DNA from: Dissophora ornata
Taxonomy: Eukaryota > Mortierellomycota > Mortierellomycetes > Mortierellales > Mortierellaceae
Direction of reading: 5' to 3'
Length of the DNA: 45,003 nt
NCBI GenBank assembly: GCA_025201705.1
Contig: MU616761.1
Span: 1 to 45,003 of the forward strand
The notes beneath the pieces are model-generated. The model had not been told where the DNA came from, made no database searches, and saw only the letters and a list, made by a program, of their open reading frames with translations. Position 1 is the first letter of the stretch. Each line of letters opens with the position of its first letter. This document shows positions 11,111 through 21,453 of the stretch, piece by piece. A program made the translations under genes and the position numbers.

Positions 11111-12376
11111 CTAGCTCTCGTACCGGGCATAGCGTGGCAACTCGTCCGAGAAGTCTGTTGGTATGCCCAGCACTGCATCAATATGCTGGGGCGCATCGCC
11201 GTAGACAGGTGGGGCAGAAGACATCGTCCGGGGAGAGGTTATATCAACGTTGACTATAATGATTACGGAGAACAGGGCGCGTTAGAGATGTATGAACTAA
11301 CATGTACATGAAGTGCATTGATTGATTTCTGCTTACAGTTCACTTGTATCCTCCCCGACTTCATCCTGCTGGACCTGAACTCCATTGTCACCACAAGGCT
11401 GTGAGTGATATCCAGGAACCGGGTCACCATACTAGCCGAGAGCGCTGGTGAGGATGGAAGCGATACAAATATGGTCCGCTCCCAGCCCTCGATACTTTGC
11501 GGCCAACCTGTATTGACAGACAGATTTATGAACCTCTCCGTCAACTGGTGCACATCCTTCGTATATAATGCTCGTCCTGTCCTGGTCTCCTGAAGCGCAA
11601 AGCTGACATTGGTAACAATGATCTCTTGTCCCTCCAACTCGCTGCTTGTTATACATGGCTTTACTTGGATGGTGACCGGTACCACCTGCCCGAAACACAA
11701 AGTTTTGGAAGGGATCGTCACTAGGAATGGCAAAGACCTCTTCCAACATGCCTCCGTTACGACTGGGATCTGGACAAGTTCCATTGCAGGGATCGAAGAA
11801 TTGAGTACCCAGACTTCCTGGTTGACCACAATATCTGTCCTGGCGATCCCGAACCCCTTAGACTCCTTGAGTCGCGCCTCGAATTCGTACTTCATCCAGC
11901 CGTTGAAATGATATGTTGAAGATGGGAAAGTGGGGTCTAGGAGCATGGAAACTTGGCGTGAGTATGTTCCCTTTGCAATCCAACCTGGTTTTGAAAACTG
12001 GACATCGAAATCCCACTGTTTGGAGTAAAAGACCTGCTCGCCCTCTAACTTCAAGGTGATCTCCTCTGGGGCTAATAAAGAGTGATTGCAGTATCCATGA
12101 AAGCGGCTGAGGATGATTAATATTTAATGAAAAGAATGAGTATGTTTGTTCGATGCGACAAGACTTGCCGTAGTATAATGTCCCTGCTGCAGCCTTGAAC
12201 GATACCTCGATCCCTTTTGCCTTGCAGTCATGGCTGGTCTCGAACGAAACCGTGGCCTGGAGTAGCGTTAATGCCTCCGAGTGCCCATAGATGAGAGGCG
12301 TGTCCTTTGGTCCAATGGTGGCGCCAGTGTCCACATGTATTGCCAGATTCTTGATTTTTGTCGAGTCCTTGAACAT
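11111..12376 (-). CDS. Arrestin-like protein, 374 aa
   Basis: The model has three exons: 12376-12165, 12106-11337 and 11253-11111. The last intron has a clear CTAAC branch site and an ATTATAG acceptor; the first uses a weak GTCTTG donor. The sum is 1,125 nt. The fold is inferred from beta-rich arrestin hallmarks: an N-domain start around FKDSTKIKNLAIHVD, then GYCNHSLLAPEEITLKLEGE, VFYSKQWDFDVQF and TYHFNGWMKYEFEARL, and a C-domain with long alternating beta strands. The C-terminal tail carries a PPVY motif (SAPPVYGDAP), the type of site bound by WW domains of Nedd4/Rsp5 ubiquitin ligases. By analogy with fungal alpha-arrestins it could act as an adaptor in membrane-protein ubiquitylation; that role is inference. 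A probable 5' untranslated intron ends just before the start codon (CTTCTCAG at about 12378). The start was chosen because the upstream frame is closed. Confidence 0.7.
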
Positions 12377-13266
12377 CCTGAGAAGCAGAAAGAGAAGAGG
12401 GAGGCGAGGAAGAGAGAGAAAAGATAAAAAACTGCAGTGAAAGATTTTCCATATTTTGTGCGACTTTGCGTCGTCGAACCTTCAATTTACCCTTGACAAT
12501 AATCTTCTCAGCCGCAATATCAGTCTTTCCTTTATTTTACTTTGAAGACGACACAGAGCTGAAAAAAGGGCGAAGACAGGCGTGGATGATACAACCGCGT
12601 TGAGGGGAAATTTGGGCTAGGCGTTAAGATGTCTCCGGATAAACCAGTGTGAATGACTCGCATCCGCTAGTTATGGCCTTGACGCCATGTAGGCCAGAGA
12701 AAGACTAGGGTGTATATCGAGGGGCCAGCTCTTGTACGCTGACGGAATCGCGTGGGCGCTTGTGGAACAGTTTGCGGCGGTTGGCACTGGTGTCGTGAGC
12801 GGCATCTGAGTTACGAACCGCACGCTGGGCTTTTCTTCTGCGAATCGCTCTGATCAGGCAGGGGAACATAGCTGTCTTTTGTTTTATGCGATAGTTGTGT
12901 TGATGTTCAGTCATGAAAAAAAAGCGCGGGAGCAGCGACATTTTATGCGGTGCATTGAGAACGCTGCTGATAAGTTGGGTTGCAACGACTTTCCCAAGTC
13001 GAGGAGTCGACGTCAGAGTGCAGTATGTGACTGCCAAAGGTCCAAACTGGCGATTTGTGTTTTTGCCGAAACAGAAGCCCAAGGGGTATGATCAGTGTCT
13101 GATCTCTCCGCGTCCACTTCCCGAATTCCGCATTAGCATCGAGGCGGCGTCGTCAACAAGGTGAATGTCAAAACCAAGGAGCAATATATACAGCTTGAGT
13201 CGAATACATAGCCTTTTCTAACCTCGGGGATTTTATGTAGGAAGGAGTAGCAAACAGACAACAATT
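12377..13266. promoter_or_regulatory. Divergent intergenic region between arrestin-like and Myb-repeat genes
   Basis: This is an 890-bp spacer between divergent genes. Near the arrestin side a candidate 5' untranslated intron has a GTAAAT donor at about 12492 and a TTCTCAG acceptor at about 12378. Further right are short open frames on both strands (12705-12913 minus, 12913-13164 plus). They show no family signature and overlap each other, so they are not called as genes. Confidence 0.45.
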
Positions 13267-16200
13267 ATGGCCTGGGTAGCCCTGACCCTTGCAACTGGTG
13301 CCCGAGGCACCAGGACCCATGTACCGGCACACGGCGTAGTCCGGCGGTTTTCGTTAAATAGCATAATGTACTCTTCACCAACATCCATCTCGCGACCCTC
13401 TCATTCACCGATGCGTCGTCAATGGATCCATTCTTCGCGCAGGACGCGGTCCCAGCAAACATCAGCACAGCCACCAAACGCCACTACTGTGAGCACTACC
13501 TCCACAATAGCAACCGATGCTAAATCCACCACAACCGCCGCTGCTGCTGGTACAGCGACTGCAGCATTGAAACCTAGGAGAGGTGGTTCTTATCCCCCGG
13601 AACAATGGACTCCCGAGATGGATGCGAAGATCCTGGATATGCGACTGGAGGGCAACACCTGGCACGAGATTGGAGCCGCGGTAGGACGGGAATATTTTGC
13701 AGTTCGCAACCGGTATACGAGGGAGCTGGATCCTGCCCTGCAGCACAGCTGGACGACCCCCAAACTCGCCTATCTGAACGAGGCTGTCGCTAAAGGAACA
13801 TCCTGGCGGGAGCTCTCAGAGGAGCTGCTGATCGCCCAGTCCGTGATCCGTGAGAAATGGATAAGTATGAACCAGAATACAGTGTTGTTGGAGACTAGAG
13901 GGAAGAAAATTCGGTCACGACAGAAGGCCACTCCGTCATTTCCCCAGAGAGCCTTTTCGAGGTCATTCCAGGACACGGGAATGGTGGGGTTGAAGCGATA
14001 CAAATGGAGTAATGAAATGGATGCCTTGCTGATCGATCTCAGGAACAGGGGCATGAACTGGCGGCAGGTCGGGAAGGTCTTTGGAATGGTGCCTATGACC
14101 TGCTACATGCGCTACCGTCTTCGGTTGAAACCAAGGCTCGACTCAGGCTGGACCCCTATAAAACTGGATATTTCAAACACACCGTACTATCTCCTCCCAA
14201 ATCGCTCAAGACTAGCAGCGGCGGCGCAGATTTCTACAGAAGGTTCCGAAAGCAGCAGTGCCAGCGAGGAGGGCAACACTGCACTAAAGGAGGAATCGTT
14301 GAAGGAGAAAGCATCTGTACTGGGCGATGTGAGCGAGGACTATTTGTACAGCCAGCACAAGCATATCCCGGCAAGAGCATGGACCCAGGAGGAGGACGTT
14401 TTCATTATAAAGTCTCGGGAGTCGGGAGTGTCATTCAAAGATATTGGTGAACGTCTCAAGGCTGACCCCGAACAGTGTTATAAACGATTCAATACTGTGC
14501 TGGATCCAACATCGAAGCACAAGGAATGGACGCCTCATTTAGTACACAAACTGCTGTTCTACATTGACCAAGGACTGTCATGGACGACCATCGCCTCCGA
14601 TCTGGGATTTCATCGCGAAGTCTGCAAAGAAAAATACAGAGAGGTCACCAACTCACCTTCTTTATCGACCGGAGACGACGGAAATGACACTCGAGACTCA
14701 ACAGCTGGGTCTGTTGCCGCTGTCGCAAGTCGGATGAGCAGTGATATTGCACGGGACATCAAGGATCCGGAAATGAAGGTGGAGGAGGGTGTGAACGAAT
14801 ACGATCACGATACGGATGAATCCAGTCAACTTGATGACAATGTCGTTGACGACCTGCAAGGTGACTACAGATCTCAGGGATTCGATTTAGATTTTGAGAG
14901 TGGCGACATTGATGACGGCCTCGAGGACGATATGCTGGATACAGATTCATCTGAAGATAGCGAAGGTATCACGGACGATGATTTGATCCGCACAGGAAGA
15001 TGGTCCAAAAAACAAAAGTCTGTCGCACCTTCACCGATAACCAGCCAAGATATTTGGGACCAAGACTCGGTTCTGTGGGATGTCAAGAAAACATGGACTC
15101 CAGAGGAGGAGACAGCTTTAATTCAGCACGTTATCAGAAATGGGACTCGGGGATGGCATGAAATTTCGAATGCGCTGGGCGGCCGTCACGCTGCAGACGA
15201 ATGCCGCGCCTACTGGAAGCACCTTGACATGCCTGTTCATCAACCAGCAAGTCAGCCCTCCCTTGACTGGGAGGCTCATCGCGAGGCGCAATTCTGGAGA
15301 ATATGGCTCGAGACCGGCTCCGATTTTGAAGAAATTTCGAGGAAGCTTAGCAAGTTCAAGAACGTGGATGAACATGAAACGTCGACGGACGCCAGCCAGC
15401 AGCAGCAGCCAGTTGTAGGGGTCTCGGCTAAGGACTGCCAAGAGCTCTTCACCAACCGGACACGTCAGTTTCTAAAGACATCGGCAGGGAAAGCGGAGGA
15501 CGAGAAAAAATTCCAAAATGATTGCATCGAAATGGCATTGGCGTGCAGTAAACCACCACCATTCAAATGGGACAAGGAAAAGTCAGTGAGGCTTCAGAAG
15601 CTTGTCCGACAGCGACTCAAGACACGCGGTGTTCACGTCAATTGGATTAATTGGAAATGGGTAGCCCGCCATGTTGGCGGAGGAGTGTCCGCGCAACGAT
15701 GCAATGTCCATTGGAGACAGCTCAGGAAGCAAGAGATGGAGAAAGATAGCTGGACGGATGACGACATCTTAATGTTGGAGAAGGGTCTCCGTGAGACAGG
15801 AGCAGTTTTCAACCTCGACGGCTATTCTTCGCCACAGTCACTATATATCGGCGCAGAAAGTAGCGGTGAGCCAACAACAGCAACATTTCGGGCTATTCAA
15901 AAGTTTTATCTTCCCGACCGATCTGTCGAAGCAATGCAGCAGAAATACTTTCTGCTGTCAGACAAGCCGTTAAAGGTCACACTGCACGAATATACCGCAA
16001 TCATGAATGCTGTGGACGAGTTTGGAGAAGACCAATGGGAGATGGTGGTTAAAAGTTTGAAGTCCCAGCCTTCTCAGGAATCGCCAGAGTTGACACAGGG
16101 ACCGAGTCTTGCTGGCTGGACCAAAGCACCTTGTCGCCGTGTCTGGGAGGCGTCGTACAAGCATCAGCTCTTATATACCCAATGGACACCAGGCGAGGAC

Positions 16201-16371
16201 TGGGATCTGAAGGAGTCGGTTCGCAAGCTGGGCCAGAGGGACTGGGAGGCTGTCTCACGCTTCTTTCCTGGAAAGTCTTCCTGGCAGTGTCGCCTTCGAT
16301 GGTGCCAATTGACAGACCCTGTTCAGCCAACACAATCGCCCGTAGGGTCGTCGACACAACCCCCAACATAG
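13267..16371 (+). CDS. Multi-repeat Myb/SANT-domain protein, 1,034 aa
   Basis: This intronless frame encodes roughly nine tryptophan-spaced Myb/SANT-like units. They start near residues 112 (QWTPEMDAKIL), 160 (SWTTPKLAYL), 243 (KWSNEMDALL), 368 (AWTQEEDVFII), 418 (EWTPHLVHKLL), 608 (TWTPEEETALIQHV), 765 (FKWDKEKSVRL), 826 (SWTDDDILMLEK) and 969 (QWTPGEDWDLKESV). The units at 608 and 969 are the most canonical, with WHEISNALGGR and WEAVSRFFPGKSSWQCR resembling the recognition helix. A strongly acidic stretch lies at about residues 495-580. A nuclear DNA-binding role, in the broad style of SNAPC4 or DMTF proteins, is inferred; no ortholog is named. The first 110 residues contain no Asp or Glu and are rich in Arg, Ser and Thr, which resembles a mitochondrial presequence. 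The gene ends 225 bp from the convergent membrane-protein gene. Confidence 0.85.
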   Translation: MAWVALTLATGARGTRTHVPAHGVVRRFSLNSIMYSSPTSISRPSHSPMRRQWIHSSRRTRSQQTSAQPPNATTVSTTSTIATDAKSTTTAAAAGTATAALKPRRGGSYPPEQWTPEMDAKILDMRLEGNTWHEIGAAVGREYFAVRNRYTRELDPALQHSWTTPKLAYLNEAVAKGTSWRELSEELLIAQSVIREKWISMNQNTVLLETRGKKIRSRQKATPSFPQRAFSRSFQDTGMVGLKRYKWSNEMDALLIDLRNRGMNWRQVGKVFGMVPMTCYMRYRLRLKPRLDSGWTPIKLDISNTPYYLLPNRSRLAAAAQISTEGSESSSASEEGNTALKEESLKEKASVLGDVSEDYLYSQHKHIPARAWTQEEDVFIIKSRESGVSFKDIGERLKADPEQCYKRFNTVLDPTSKHKEWTPHLVHKLLFYIDQGLSWTTIASDLGFHREVCKEKYREVTNSPSLSTGDDGNDTRDSTAGSVAAVASRMSSDIARDIKDPEMKVEEGVNEYDHDTDESSQLDDNVVDDLQGDYRSQGFDLDFESGDIDDGLEDDMLDTDSSEDSEGITDDDLIRTGRWSKKQKSVAPSPITSQDIWDQDSVLWDVKKTWTPEEETALIQHVIRNGTRGWHEISNALGGRHAADECRAYWKHLDMPVHQPASQPSLDWEAHREAQFWRIWLETGSDFEEISRKLSKFKNVDEHETSTDASQQQQPVVGVSAKDCQELFTNRTRQFLKTSAGKAEDEKKFQNDCIEMALACSKPPPFKWDKEKSVRLQKLVRQRLKTRGVHVNWINWKWVARHVGGGVSAQRCNVHWRQLRKQEMEKDSWTDDDILMLEKGLRETGAVFNLDGYSSPQSLYIGAESSGEPTTATFRAIQKFYLPDRSVEAMQQKYFLLSDKPLKVTLHEYTAIMNAVDEFGEDQWEMVVKSLKSQPSQESPELTQGPSLAGWTKAPCRRVWEASYKHQLLYTQWTPGEDWDLKESVRKLGQRDWEAVSRFFPGKSSWQCRLRWCQLTDPVQPTQSPVGSSTQPPT

Positions 16372-16595
16372 TCATGAAGTACTCTAGAGCCGTGTTCAGT
16401 CTTTTTCAGCATTAATGAAACTATTGAAGCAGGGCAGTGTCTTTTGTGTCTTTTGCTACTGTCGATATTATTTATTGGATTATATGTTACAAGCAAACCT
16501 GCTCTCATTGAAAGAGAAGAAAAAGAAAAGAGGTTGATAGAAAGGAACGAAAGAAATGGCAGTGGTATGGAAATAGATAACAATTGTCGAGCAGC

Positions 16596-18116
16596 TCACG
16601 AAACAGCACGGATGAATTTGAAGTTCTGAGCCAGATGCGTGTAAAAGTTGAAGACCAAAAGCAGCACCAGCAGCAGCTCCAGACCTACCATGGCACCCTG
16701 CCGCCGGCAAAGCTTTTCTGTAAGATTCTGATCCGCCAAGCCTTCTTTCCACGTCCTGTCCAGCTGGCGCTGACCCGCCTCTGTGCAGCCATAAGTCCAG
16801 ATGTAAATATAAATTGTAATGCTCAGAACCTGGGCCCAGACAACCGAGGCAATGATCTCTGAAAAGATGACGATCAGCGGTTTGGAGTTGGACGTGTCAA
16901 GCCCCTCAGGCGGTCGCCTCGACTCCAAAAAGATGGTGAAACAAGAGTAGGCAATCGTCAGCAGAGAGAGGACAACGGTGAAGACCAGGGCAACATTGTC
17001 GTCCGAGAGCTGTGTCTGTTGATCGGGTGTCTTGACCAGGATAATTATCGCATCCAAAGCAATCGCAAACAACGACACGGACGCCATCACCGTCAATGTT
17101 TTCAGGAAATTAGAAAACAGGGGCGAGTTGAGGAAAGCTTTCATCGCCCCCAAGTTGAAGGCCGTGTTTGTGGCCGTGTTTTTGGCCATGCCCTGGGTCA
17201 ATGGCAGTTCTGCATCCTTCTCGTCCCAATTGGTATGCTCTGGTGGCTCTGTGGAGTCACATTGGCCTGTGGGATATCCTCGCATCTCCTGCATTTCTTT
17301 GCGGTTCCAGCGCTTTGAGGTCGAGGTAGCAGGTTGATATCCTAATTCCCCTCGCCCGTGCTGCGGGCAATTGCAGGTACAGATGCTGTTGCTGTCGGGA
17401 CCCTTCCCCGCGTTGGTGTCCATATGCCCCGTCTTGAACATATCGTTTAGTCTCGCACCAATGGCTTTTTTCGAGCTTGGCAGAGTAACCGCGCTTGGAC
17501 CAACTGCTGTAGACGATGAGCCTTTCGGTTCCGAATTCATGGATCCTCCAGGACCGAGTGTGCCTTGGTATTTGCGCGGAATGTCAGAGATGGTTGAGAC
17601 ACTGCTCATAGTAGCAAAGACGGACCAGTCTTGCTGGTAGCTACTAGAGGCGGTGGAGTAAGAGAATGGGAGTGACGAGCGTTTCTGAGTGGTCGGTGGG
17701 GAGTTGTCTGCATTGCCATTGCTGGTAATACTGCTGGCGCTGATGCTGCTCTGTGGATGGTGGTTGCTCGTGTTCGACTGCTTCACTGTCGATGAGCCAG
17801 AGGTTGAGGCGGAGCTGTTAGCGAGGGGTGCTGAAGGTGAGGCGACCCCTTGCTTCGGGGACGGGTACTCAGGGCCGTTATAGAGTCCCTCTTCTGGCAG
17901 TCCATCGAGTGTGGCAGTGTACTGTTGGCTCTGTTCTGGCTCGGCCCATCTGTGGGGGGGGGGTTGATGAGGGCGGTTAGTGCAAAAGTACAAGGGGCGC
18001 AGGGTTTTGGGAGTGAGGTGAGTAACGGGAGCGTGGAATCAGCAAGCGGTTGGGGGTGCTTACATAGGCAGGGTCGAGACGGCAGCCTTTTTGAGGGTGG
18101 CCTTTTCAAAGTCCAT
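16596..18116 (-). CDS. Four-helix membrane protein with long disordered N-terminal region, 468 aa
   Basis: The model has two exons, 18116-18064 and 17949-16596. The intron's pyrimidine tract before CACAG is a run of ten C. The N-terminal 210 residues are Ser/Thr/Pro-rich and disordered. A cysteine cluster (CTCNCPQHGRGELGY) follows near residue 215. The C-terminal 190 residues hold four hydrophobic helices: around MASVSLFAIALDAIIILV, VALVFTVVLSLLTIAYSC, IFSEIIASVVWAQVLSITIY and GLELLLVLLLVFNFYTHL. Four helices with short polar loops recall MARVEL-type proteins, but I see no signature that settles the family. It is probably an integral membrane protein with a long cytosolic N-terminus. It lies 297 bp downstream of the stop codon of the peptidase gene on the same strand. 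Confidence 0.75.
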
Positions 18117-18413
18117 TCAAGCGAGGACGGGTACGGATGGGAAGATGGAGGGATGGAGGATGGAGCAAGCGGGGAGAGGAGGATGAATCAATAAAGAAGC
18201 ATGAAACAATGATTCAACTCCTGTCAAGATGATGTCCTTAAAAAATAACTCATCCTCTTGTTTGTTTGGAGTTCGCCCACCTGCATGCTGCATGCACCAC
18301 CACACTATAGCGTAACAACCTGGACCCAGTCCTCCCGATGCCGCGGAGGGCGTAGGGCGTCTATTGGTGGACATTGGTTCTACAGCTCTACAGATTACGC
18401 AATCTCGATCGTC

Positions 18414-21246
18414 TCACTCCTGGTCTTGCTCCACACGCGTAAACTCGACCAAGAAGCTAGCGAGGCTATACGTCGAGTTGCTTTCAGCCTCAACTGAGTC
18501 CAGTGCATGTCCTGTGCCATCAAACATCTGAATCCTATTGACCGCGTCCTTCTTCTGATCTTTCTTGATCTTGTTCTGACGTGCTTGCCACCAAGTGATG
18601 CCCTGGCTTGGAGGAACGCGACGATCGCCTGAGCCAAGCAACATCAGCGTGGGCGCCACCACCTGCTCCACATGCTCCATCGGGGAAGAAGCACGCAACT
18701 TCTTGAACACCTCAGGATCAGACAACGTGGCCGTGGGGGGAGATGCCATGTCAAAGGGAAGGCCATTGACAGCGTATCCCCATTCTGTTATGTCCGAGAT
18801 GGCTGTCAGTGCAGGAATATCTGTCACAGGGTTACGCATGACTGCAGCCTTGTAGCTGGGATCCTTCAACATGTGTGTAATAATAAATCCACCATGGCTC
18901 CCTCCGGTGAGACAGATTCTGTCGGCGTCAACCTGGCCCTTGGAAATAATGTGGTCTCGAACGGCTTGACACTCGTTGACATCAAGTTCACCCACTCTGC
19001 CGACCAATGCCTCCACGTTGTCCTGACCGAATCCAAGACTGCCAGTGAAATTGACTGCTCGGCAACATAAAGAGTAGGTGATTAATAGACGTTCTGTAAC
19101 AGCAAGCGATAAAGAGTTCCAGCGATTCAATCAAGAACTTACCGCATGCGACAGCAAAACCAAGTCCCACAAGGACTAAGTTCAGGACCGAGAACTCAGC
19201 AGCGAATCCAGCGTGGGGTCCACCATGAGGGAAAATAACCAACGGGGGCTTGGATCCACTCACAGCACTCGTCTTCTGAGCGTCGCTGTCAAACTTATAT
19301 GGCTCCAGATAAAGGACCTCCAAACTCTCTAGCTGACCTGGAATATTTTTCACAATCGACCAAGAATGAGGCTGGTAAAATGCCTTGGCCTTATTGATGG
19401 TTTTGCCGCTCTCAAGCGGAGAGAAGTGGACCTTAATATCGCCTGTGCCCTTGCCCGAATCAATTTGGCCCAGGAAAAGAACCCACGGATCGGTAGGGGT
19501 CGAATAGGTCGTCAATATCCAACGTGAGTTAGCATAAAGGGCGGTCGTGGAGCCAGGGTAATCAGTAGCGGAGGTCAGCTCTTCAACAGTTCCTGACTCA
19601 GTGTCAATGGCGAGAAGTGTGCGACGCGAACGCCATGCGGACGAAGTGATGATTTTTGTCGATGACACCCAGAGTTTCTTGGGAAGCTGGTCAATGTACA
19701 GTCCTGGGAATCCAGTAGCGTCAGCCTTGCGGACGATATCAACAACAGTTGAGACCTTTTCGGAAGAAATGTCAATCTACCATATTCAAAGGAGGAGGAG
19801 TGCAGATGTCAATGATGGGACACAAAAAATAATAGGCAATGAACTGTAGTAGTGTTATTGAGGACTATACCTTGCACAACTTGGCGCAGCTAGCGTGAGG
19901 TCCATTAACAGCGTTCGACAGGAAGACCTATGAGACGAACATGCAACTTGTTAATATGACGTGATCTGTACTTCGCGCAGCTGAGTGGCAACATGATCAT
20001 CTAGCAGACGTACCAATGTTGTTCCTTCGTTGTTTAATCTAGGGGATCTTGCGCTCTTCAAGTCGCCTGTCAGCGTCTTGAAATCAGATCCGTCAATGTT
20101 GACCTGGTACAGTCCCGTCCTACCAATCGCTGTTGATAAGTAACGCCAATGGAAACTCAAACACATATAGTCTCACCGAATCTTCAAGAACAGGAATACA
20201 GTCGATATCACTTACAATCTGTTCTGGCAGAACACAATACCAAAGAACTGGGGATTGCGGTGGTATCCAGTGAAGATGAGCGACTTGGAATCGTGAGAAA
20301 AGATTGCCTAGTAATCCACGATTTAGGTCAAATAAAACACATTGCTCTTAGTCTTAGAACCTCACTAGAGTAGACAGGCGCGTTTTCCGTCTCTCTGCGT
20401 AAAAGACACACGTAATCCGTGCAGTTGCAGTCGATTAAAGTACCTGCCCAGGACTCATATCATCCTGGAAACGATCAAGGACCTTGACCTCAAAGTCGTC
20501 AAGGTTGATGATCACCAAGGACGGCTCGCGCTTCCCGGTAAAAGTCTCGCCCCAATCTGGTTTGTAGTTGAACTTCTCGACCGCATCTTCGGACTTTTTG
20601 CGCTCGGCCACATAGACAATCTTGGTCTCATCGCGAGACCACTCAAGTGCGCCAAATGTCGAATCCGCGTAAAAGTCGTCATGGATCGCGGTGGTCTCCA
20701 AAAGATGAAGAATGGCGCCTTCAGACCAAATCTGGGGGGTAGATCAACATAAAAATTAGTGTTAACTTGTTAAGTCCATAACTGCAGTCTCCACTTTGTG
20801 TTTTTTCTTTTCCTACCTCCACGAAGCTCTTCTTTTTTTCACCGGCGACAGAGCGGAGAATGACCGTGAGCTTTCCAGAAGGAGACACAGCCTGGGCGAC
20901 AGCATCTCCGGTGTCAACGGAGAGGCCACTTAGGATCAAAGGAACAGACTTGTCTTGGACAGAAGCCACGACGGTGCGAGTGAACTTGCGCCTGACATTT
21001 CTCTCGAGATCTCTTTGCGACAAAGACACCTGGATATCTGCATATAAACGAAGGGGAGCGGTTAATTGCTCGCACCGGCTGGGAAACCCCTCTTTCGGAG
21101 GACTACTCGTGCCTGATTCAAGTATTTTCCGTGCATGATCGACTCTACGTACTGAGGGTGTTATCGGTCGAACTAGGCAGGATAGTCGCGTCCGAGTAGG
21201 TGGGGATCGCGGCCAGGGCTTTGAAGACCTCTTGTGGAGTGGTCAT
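18414..21246 (-). CDS. APEH: Acylaminoacyl-peptidase (S9 family), with an apparent frameshift
   Basis: This serine peptidase removes N-acylated residues from blocked peptides in the cytosol. Exons in transcript order: 21246-21153, 21037-20817, 20732-20444, 20390-20361, 20307-20216, 20119-20014, 19927-19871, 19776-19143, 19054-18414. The product is about 721 aa, close to the 732 aa of human APEH. The N-terminal propeller is followed by an alpha/beta-hydrolase domain with PHGGPHAGF, VNFTGSLGFGQD, the nucleophile elbow GGSHGG (Ser about residue 560), Asp in GSGDRRVP (about 651) and His in GTGHALD (about 690). Exon lengths sum to 3n+1. The excess base sits in exon 3 at an A5 run (20700-20704): the first part of that exon reads IWSEGAILHL in phase with exon 2, whereas LETTAIHDDF onward is in the next frame. 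All catalytic residues lie downstream. The gene is divergent from UFL1, 207 bp between starts. Confidence 0.85.
20700..20704 (-). other. Putative one-base insertion in an A5/T5 run of the peptidase gene
   Basis: Five A residues on the plus strand (CTTTTTGG on the coding strand) separate the two frames of exon 3. Four would give a continuous exon. This is either an assembly or sequencing error or a true inactivating allele; sequence alone cannot separate the two. Confidence 0.65.
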
Positions 21247-21453
21247 TGCGTGAATGAGATGCGATGGGAAGTGATTGCGTGTGAAGAAAAGAAAGAAAAG
21301 AAAAGAACACCCGTGGAAATAAAAACGAGAATCACTCCATCGGCAGGGCGTGTGAGGCGATCTCCAGCGCGAACTGTAATTTGTCTGCTTTTTTAGGAAA
21401 CGATTAGCGGAAAAAAAAATACATTCACTCTCCCTTGAACACATTACACCACA
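21247..21453. promoter_or_regulatory. Divergent promoter between APEH and UFL1
   Basis: A 207-bp spacer separates the two start codons, so both promoters must lie within or across it. It contains a purine-rich run GAAAAGAAAGAAAAGAAAAG near 21283-21306 and an A-run near 21410-21419. No TATA box is evident. Confidence 0.5.

Noticed and set aside
12705..13164. Short genes on both strands in the arrestin/Myb spacer
   Set aside because: The two frames overlap each other, have no recognisable family features and no supporting splice structure.
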